This document shows positions 8,206 through 12,003 of a stretch of 12,003 nt of DNA, piece after piece. Source of the stretch: Candidatus Dadabacteria bacterium (GTDB lineage Bacteria; J088); assembly GCA_003695505.1 (NCBI GenBank), contig RFIY01000017.1, positions 1 through 12,003 on the forward strand, given 5' to 3'. The notes under the pieces are model-generated. The model was not told where the DNA came from. It searched no databases and saw only the letters and a list, made by a program, of their open reading frames with translations. Both the position numbers and the translations under genes were made by a program. Position 1 is the first letter of the stretch; each line of letters begins with the position of its first letter.

Positions 8206-9063
8206 ATGCACCGGTTCTACGATCCTGCGCTGGATATCGAATTGATCGGGAGCGGCCGCGCTTTCGAAGAGACGCTGTTTGCCTTGCCGCGTCAGCGTCT
8301 TGCGCTGGACGGAGGCTGGGGCAATACCGACATTTTTGCGCAGCCCAATCTGTTTCTCAGTCATCTCCACATGGATCACGCACTCGGTTTGCCCCGTTTT
8401 GTCGTCAATCGGCAGAAGATGGGAGACGGATCCTGTCGAATCTTTGTGCCGGCGGCCGCACTCGACGACGCACGGGGCATTGTTGCGGCCTGGCAGCGCG
8501 CCGAGCGGCGCCGAGATCCAGTGGAGTGGGTTGGTGTCGAAGACGGTCTCGAAGTCGAATACGAAGGACCGTGGCGGCTGAGGTTCTTCTCTACGGATCA
8601 CAATGTGCCATCCGCAGGCGTCTGTCTGCTCAGAAAGCAGAGCCGTGTACGACCGGAATATGCGGATTTGTCACCGAAGGAAATCGGACGTCTGGTGCGA
8701 GATGGCGCGGAGCCGGTCGAGACCACCTGGTTGCCGGCGTTTGCATGGTGTGGCGACACCAGCGCCAGCGTGTTCGAACGGCACCCCTGGCTCTATGACG
8801 TGCGTATTCTGGTTACAGAATGCACGTTCATCCAGGCTTTTCACGATGAGCCGGGTGTGACACGTGGCCATACATCGTGGGAAGATCTCTGCGAACGCGC
8901 GGAGCGGTTCTCGAATACGGCGTTGATCTTGTCACATTTTTCGCGGCGTTACTCCGCCGAGCGGATCTGGGAGCACCTCAACCAGACGTCTCCGGACACG
9001 CTCCGCCAGCGCCTGCGTCCACTGATTTCCGTGCCCGGAAGTGAGGATCGGGGACTCGGCTGA
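8206..9063 (+). CDS. rnz: RNase Z-like metallo-beta-lactamase-fold hydrolase (short, TRZ1/plant type)
   Basis: Probable tRNase Z, the Zn-dependent endonuclease that cuts the 3' trailer from tRNA precursors. The 285 aa contain every expected metal ligand: HxHxDH (H53, H55, D57, H58), H132 in 'TDHNVPSAG', D184 in 'CGDTSA', H222 in 'GHTSWED' and H244 in 'SHFSRRY'. The last motif and the 'VTECTF...GHTS' block are typical of RNase Z rather than of other family members. From memory, the middle segment (about residues 145-175, 'RPEYADLSPKEIGRLVRDG') resembles the short plant/cyanobacterial enzymes, which lack the long flexible arm of B. subtilis RNase Z. No ribosome binding site is seen before ATG 8206, but it lies 12 nt after truB and may be translated by reinitiation. 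Another MBL hydrolase with a nucleic-acid or small-ester substrate is the alternative. Confidence 0.8.
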   Translation: MHRFYDPALDIELIGSGRAFEETLFALPRQRLALDGGWGNTDIFAQPNLFLSHLHMDHALGLPRFVVNRQKMGDGSCRIFVPAAALDDARGIVAAWQRAERRRDPVEWVGVEDGLEVEYEGPWRLRFFSTDHNVPSAGVCLLRKQSRVRPEYADLSPKEIGRLVRDGAEPVETTWLPAFAWCGDTSASVFERHPWLYDVRILVTECTFIQAFHDEPGVTRGHTSWEDLCERAERFSNTALILSHFSRRYSAERIWEHLNQTSPDTLRQRLRPLISVPGSEDRGLG

Positions 9064-9090
9064 AACCATGTAGAATATTGGGCGGACACG

Positions 9091-9098
9091 AGGTGGAG
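9091..9098 (+). promoter_or_regulatory. Strong ribosome binding site for the 9104 gene
   Basis: AGGTGGAG lies 5 nt before ATG 9104. It is the clearest Shine-Dalgarno sequence in the window and fixes the start of the small membrane protein. Most other genes here have weak or no such site and appear to rely on coupling. Confidence 0.75.
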
Positions 9099-9103
9099 CG
9101 ACA

Positions 9104-9592
9104 ATGACCGACATTCGAATGCGGCCGGGTTTCGCGATCCCGGCCCGCAATCCCAATGCGATACTCGACCGGCTGGAAACGCTCGTAGCGCGGGACAACA
9201 GCGCGTTCCGGCTGCAACGCTACGATGGCCATGCCATCCTGCATGTCAGGCATCCCCATATCTGGTCGCCACATCTTTCCATCTCCGTGCATCAGAATGA
9301 TGACGAGCAACCCGAGCTGGCTTGTCGTTTCGAGCCATCCTCGAATATCTGGACGCTGTTTATGGCCGCCTATCTGATTGCTGGCTTTGGTGCATTTATT
9401 TCATTTTGCTGGGGCATGGGCCAATGGCTGGCCGGTGAATCTCCCGTCGCACTCTGGGGGGCGGTCATTGGAACCTTGCTGGTCACGAATACATACGCCT
9501 TTTCGTTGTTCGGGCGGGCGCTCGGTTTCGATGACATGTATCGTCTGCGCGCAGAGCTCGATGAAGCCGTGCAACAGGCTACAGAGACCTGA
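9104..9592 (+). CDS. Conserved hypothetical membrane protein with two transmembrane helices
   Basis: I do not recognise a named family. The product has 162 aa. Residues 1-80 are a soluble, partly polar region with 'HPHIWSPHLSISVHQ' (50-64). Two hydrophobic segments follow, at about 83-107 ('TLFMAAYLIAGFGAF') and about 114-137 ('LWGAVIGTLLVTNTYAF'), separated by a short Gly/Gln-containing turn. The last 25 residues form a charged helix ('RLRAELDEAVQQATE'). There is no signal peptide, so both ends are probably on the same side of the inner membrane. Start choice is supported by the strong AGGTGGAG site. It lies 40 nt after the RNase Z gene in the same direction, so it could be the last gene of the operon or have its own promoter. 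It ends 143 nt before the cyclic-nucleotide-binding gene. Coding is likely; function is unknown. Confidence 0.8.
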   Translation: MTDIRMRPGFAIPARNPNAILDRLETLVARDNSAFRLQRYDGHAILHVRHPHIWSPHLSISVHQNDDEQPELACRFEPSSNIWTLFMAAYLIAGFGAFISFCWGMGQWLAGESPVALWGAVIGTLLVTNTYAFSLFGRALGFDDMYRLRAELDEAVQQATET

Positions 9593-9638
9593 ACCACCCC
9601 TGATGCAGGTATGCAGGCTGTAGCTGCCTGGATCATGC

Positions 9639-9667
9639 TTGATTCCGGCTGGTTTTTCCTGCATGAT
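9639..9667 (+). promoter_or_regulatory. Candidate sigma70-type promoter for the TPR-cyclic-nucleotide-binding gene
   Basis: TTGATT (9639-9644), 17 bp, CATGAT (9662-9667), each matching 4 of 6 consensus bases. The predicted RNA start is near 9674, about 60 nt before ATG 9736. A 7-bp inverted repeat, ATCATGC (9632-9638) and GCATGAT (9661-9667), ends just before the -35 and covers the -10. The match is moderate and could be chance. Confidence 0.35.
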
Positions 9668-9706
9668 TGTTGAAGCACGTATCGTGGACAGGAGCGTTTC
9701 GCACGA

Positions 9707-9718
9707 ATGATGCATCAT
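9707..9718. repeat. Perfect 12-bp palindrome ATGATGCATCAT upstream of the cyclic-nucleotide-binding gene
   Basis: The sequence is its own reverse complement and lies 17 nt before the ATG at 9736, downstream of the candidate promoter. It could be an operator or a small RNA hairpin near the ribosome binding region. The symmetry is seen; the function is inference. Confidence 0.5.
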
Positions 9719-9735
9719 CACCGTTACAGCCCAAC

Positions 9736-11133
9736 ATGACGGCTCGCGAGCGTTCGGTCAGCGATGTTCGACGCGACATCCTCGGTATCGTCGCGCAGGG
9801 GGATTTGCGACGCGCCTTGCGACTCTGCCTGACCGCGCTGCGCCAGTTGCCGTCAGAGCCGCAGTTGTGGCTGACCCTGGGTGATGTGTGTCGACAGTCG
9901 GACCAGCCCGATCGCGCGATTCGCGCGTGGGAACGATCCGCAGAACTCTTCGCTGCACGCGGCGCATTGATTCAGGCAATCAGCGCCAACAAGCTGATCG
10001 TCGAACTGGATCCTGCCCACGCCCGGACGCAGGAACAACTGGCATCGCTCTATGGCCGCGCACGGGCAACTTCGGAGCCGGCCGGACGCCCCTCCTTTGA
10101 TGCCGTCGAAGTCGATCTGGATGATCTGCTGGCCGAGCACAGTATCGAGGCGGCCGAGATCATCGAGGACGAGACCCCGCCGGCGACCGAGGCAGGTGGC
10201 GCGGCTGCAGCGCCCGCTGAACCAACATTGATCTTTCTGGACGAGGCGCCACCACCTCCAGCACTGGAAATACTCGACGACGAAGAAACCGGCATCGGCG
10301 ATGCGGAGGCCGAGCTGGTCGATGACATGCTGGAGACGACCTCGGGATGGAAGGATCCGGGAAGCGATCAGGGCGAACTGCTGATCGATTTGCCGGATGT
10401 GCCGATCTTTTCGGAGTTGCCTCCCAATGCGTTCATCGAAGTCGTCGACCAGGTGCGTCGCGCACGATATTTTCCCGGAGAGGATATCGTTACGGAGGGG
10501 GATCGTGGAGACAGTTTCTATGTGATTGCCCAGGGCGCGGCCGAAGTCGTCAAAAGGGGAGTGGATGGCGAAGTGGCCCTTGCCGTACTTGGTCCCGGAA
10601 CCTTTTTTGGCGAGATTGCGTTTCTGACCGGTTCGGAGCGAACGGCTACGGTACGCGCAGCGGATCACTGCGATATACTCGAATTCAGCCGGGGGGCGAT
10701 GGAGACGTTGATGGCACGCTTTCCCTCGTTACGGGACGTGCTAGAACGTTTCTGCCGTGAACGGCTCATCGATACAGTCGTGAAAACTGCGCCGTTGCTG
10801 TCCACGTTGCCGGCAAGAAAACGTGCGGCGATCGTGCGTCATTTCCGCGCGCTGGAGTTTTCGGACGGCGACCAGGTGATCTCACCGGGATCCATTTCGC
10901 GCGCGGTTTATGTGATTGTGTTTGGTGGCGTGCGCGTTGGCGTGGACGAGCTGGGTCCATGTGCCGCCTTTGGTGCAAGCAGCCTCGTCAAACAGGAACC
11001 CGAACTCGAAGCACACGTTGCGACCGGTCGAACGCTGGTTCTGGAAATCAGCGATGATGTCGCTCGCACGCTTGCTGAGCGCCTTCCCGAATTTCGTCGC
11101 GAACTGGAAGCTCTGGTCGAGCAGGGTTATTGA
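9736..11133 (+). CDS. TPR - acidic linker - tandem cyclic-nucleotide-binding domain protein
   Basis: A 465-aa cytoplasmic protein probably acting as a cNMP-responsive scaffold; no catalytic or DNA-binding domain is visible. Residues about 8-110 form TPR-like helices ('LWLTLGDVCRQSDQPDRAIRAW', then 'AISANKLIVELDP'). Residues about 120-220 are an acidic, Ala/Pro-rich linker. The first cNMP domain (about 222-345) starts 'PIFSELPP' and has an intact phosphate-binding cassette: FGE (291-293) and R302 in 'ERTATV', the residues that contact the cyclic phosphate in CRP and PKA-R. The second (about 350-450) keeps the fold outline but has FGA (412-414) and no matching Arg, so it probably binds no ligand. 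The frame is open to a TTG at 9667, but ATG 9736 gives a start just before the first helix; neither has a good ribosome binding site. Similar architectures are known in Myxococcota and Bradymonadota relatives (recalled, not searched). Its 3' end overlaps the converging M23 gene by 7 nt. Confidence 0.85.
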   Translation: MTARERSVSDVRRDILGIVAQGDLRRALRLCLTALRQLPSEPQLWLTLGDVCRQSDQPDRAIRAWERSAELFAARGALIQAISANKLIVELDPAHARTQEQLASLYGRARATSEPAGRPSFDAVEVDLDDLLAEHSIEAAEIIEDETPPATEAGGAAAAPAEPTLIFLDEAPPPPALEILDDEETGIGDAEAELVDDMLETTSGWKDPGSDQGELLIDLPDVPIFSELPPNAFIEVVDQVRRARYFPGEDIVTEGDRGDSFYVIAQGAAEVVKRGVDGEVALAVLGPGTFFGEIAFLTGSERTATVRAADHCDILEFSRGAMETLMARFPSLRDVLERFCRERLIDTVVKTAPLLSTLPARKRAAIVRHFRALEFSDGDQVISPGSISRAVYVIVFGGVRVGVDELGPCAAFGASSLVKQEPELEAHVATGRTLVLEISDDVARTLAERLPEFRRELEALVEQGY

Positions 11134-12003
11134 GCGCGTGTTGCGGCCGACACGCCTCGCAACGGTTCTGCCAAAAGGGGCGCGGCCATAATGGCGGGCA
11201 GATCGGCGGGAGGGGTCAGGAAGTCCGCCGGATCGATGCGACGCCCTTTCCAGCGTATGCCGAAATGAAGATGGGGGCCGGTGGCGCGTCCCGTCGCGCC
11301 AACGGCTCCGATGACCTGACCGCGCTCAACGGACTGACCGGGTTGCACATCGATGCGGCTGAGATGAAAATACATCGAAATCAGGCCATCGCCATGGTCG
11401 ATAAAAATACTGTTTCCAGCAAAAAAATGTTCTTCGGCCAGTACGACCGTACCATCATCCGCAGCCAGCACCGGCGTGCCTTCAGCGGCGGGGTAGTCCG
11501 CGCCGCTGTGTGGATTGCGCGGCTCACCGTTGATGAAGCGCCGCGAACCAAATCTCCCGCCGTGCGGAAGGTCCGCCAGCGGCGGATGCAGCGGCAGGTG
11601 CCAGCGGCGTGGTGTGTTGAGTTTCCAAAGCGCCCGTATACGTGCGTTCTCGCGCTGGACGCGTGCGAGGTCCGCCTCTGAAAGATGGACGTGTCGGTCA
11701 TCTTTGAGCGTGATTCGCTGGACTGGCCATGGGTAATCCAGGACGAGCAGGCGGGCGATTCGATCGGTATCGTCGGTGATGGCACGGATTTCGAGTTCGG
11801 ACGCGCGTTCGAGCAGATCGACGGCAAACAAACACGAACCGTCTGGTAGCGGCGCCCAGGTCTCAGTTTCCTGTTTGCAGGCCGCAAATGGCCCCTCCCA
11901 GCGGATGAGCTGGCCAGGTGGGATCGCTGCGGTGACCGGTTCGGGTGCCGAGAAGGCCGGACTGGCGGCGAGAAGTACCACGCCAAGCGCCATTACGATG
12001 CTA
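11127..12003 (-). CDS. Secreted M23/LytM-family peptidoglycan endopeptidase, 5' truncated by window edge
   Basis: M23 enzymes are Zn-dependent endopeptidases that cut peptide cross-links in peptidoglycan, or, when inactive, activate amidases. The frame stays open to the right edge. The first ATG inside the window (11993) leaves a signal peptide with no positive start, so the true start is probably outside. Numbered from that ATG, a hydrophobic stretch ends in 'SPAFSA' at residue 16, a likely signal-peptidase site. A strand-rich N-terminal region (about 20-115) is followed by a charged helix ('ARVQRENARIRALW'). The LytM domain runs from about 145 to 260 and opens with 'FGSRRFINGEPRNPHSGADY'. 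All Zn ligands are present: H162 and D166 (HxxxD) and H243 in HLHF (241-244); the first His, H241, is the usual catalytic partner. 'MYFHLS' is also present. It should therefore be active in the periplasm. It stands alone on the minus strand, convergent with the cNMP-binding gene. Confidence 0.9.
   Translation of the reverse strand, partial: SIVMALGVVLLAASPAFSAPEPVTAAIPPGQLIRWEGPFAACKQETETWAPLPDGSCLFAVDLLERASELEIRAITDDTDRIARLLVLDYPWPVQRITLKDDRHVHLSEADLARVQRENARIRALWKLNTPRRWHLPLHPPLADLPHGGRFGSRRFINGEPRNPHSGADYPAAEGTPVLAADDGTVVLAEEHFFAGNSIFIDHGDGLISMYFHLSRIDVQPGQSVERGQVIGAVGATGRATGPHLHFGIRWKGRRIDPADFLTPPADLPAIMAAPLLAEPLRGVSAATRAQ

Larger units (their letters stand above)
9593..9735 (+). other. 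Non-coding gap with short direct and inverted repeats; no canonical terminator
   Basis: The gap contains a direct repeat of ATGCAGG (9603-9609 and 9611-9617), whose reverse complement CCTGCAT recurs at 9658-9664. It also contains a small hairpin CCTG-ATG-CAGG (9599-9609) and a stem CAGGC-GCCTG (9614-9618 with 9626-9630). A T5 run at 9653-9657 is not directly preceded by a strong stem, so a standard intrinsic terminator is not supported. No convincing small ORF lies here. The gap probably separates two transcription units. Confidence 0.5.

Noticed and set aside
7297-8601. Long minus-strand ORF of 434 aa opposite truB and rnz
   Set aside because: It is antisense to two well-supported genes with all catalytic motifs. 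Its own sequence shows no recognisable domain, and high G+C favours such shadow frames.
8136-8798. Plus-strand ORF of 220 aa overlapping the truB end and rnz
   Set aside because: Wrong frame relative to two supported genes, rich in Arg/Cys/Ser, with no recognisable motifs.
9071-9076. TAGAAT as a possible -10 box for the small membrane protein gene
   Set aside because: A good -10 match, but no recognisable -35 at 16-18 bp upstream (sequence is G-rich). Kept only as a weak possibility.
9651-9660. T5 run as an intrinsic terminator after the membrane protein gene
   Set aside because: No GC-rich stem lies immediately before it; the nearest stem (9614-9630) is over 20 nt away.
1-12003. CRISPR, transposon, prophage, tRNA/rRNA or defence genes
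   Set aside because: No regularly spaced repeats, transposase motifs, inverted terminal repeats with target duplications, or RNA gene signatures were seen. Gene style is uniform across the window.

Overview
The window holds ten genes at moderately high G+C (roughly 58-62% by eye). They are densely packed and nine of the ten are on the plus strand. Most of it is the bacterial ribosome-biogenesis and translation operon rimP-nusA-infB-rbfA-nrnA(DHH)-truB. Signalling and accessory genes flank it on both sides. The gene order, the IF2 and NusA sequence style (a second IF2_N domain reading '[11 protein letters not shown]', an acidic NusA tail), a receiver-PilZ protein and a TPR plus cyclic-nucleotide-binding protein point to a Gram-negative lineage of deltaproteobacterial grade, such as Myxococcota, Bradymonadota or Desulfobacterota relatives. 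That placement is an inference from gene order and motifs, not from a database comparison.

Left block (1-1314): a 5'-truncated RecO-like repair protein is followed by a stand-alone receiver-PilZ protein. The PilZ gene starts at a TTG codon that overlaps the RecO stop (TTGA). The receiver keeps its phospho-acceptor aspartate but lacks the usual switch Thr/Ser and Lys.

Promoter gap (1315-1387): a good sigma70-type promoter (TTGCCT, 17 bp, TATGCT with an extended -10 TG) precedes rimP. Its -35 box lies inside a perfect 14-bp palindrome, a candidate operator.

Main operon (about 1388-9063): rimP, nusA and infB are separated by short gaps. rbfA follows 9 nt after infB. nrnA and truB each start in an ATGA overlap with the gene before. 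A TRZ1/plant-type short RNase Z follows truB by 12 nt. Together these genes cover 30S maturation, translation initiation, transcription elongation/antitermination, turnover of very short RNAs, tRNA psi55 formation and tRNA 3'-end trimming. No ylxR or L7Ae-like gene lies between nusA and infB.

Right block (9064-12003): a small two-helix membrane protein of unknown function comes first, then a 143-nt non-coding gap with inverted repeats. Next is a 465-aa TPR - acidic linker - tandem cyclic-nucleotide-binding protein whose first binding pocket looks intact and whose second looks dead. A minus-strand secreted LytM/M23 endopeptidase, truncated at its 5' end by the window edge, converges on it with a 7-nt overlap of the 3' ends.

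I see no CRISPR array, insertion sequence, tRNA, rRNA, toxin-antitoxin pair or defence system. The window is mainly housekeeping. The points most worth a second look are the degenerate signalling domains, the promoter palindromes and the RNase Z placed in the truB operon.
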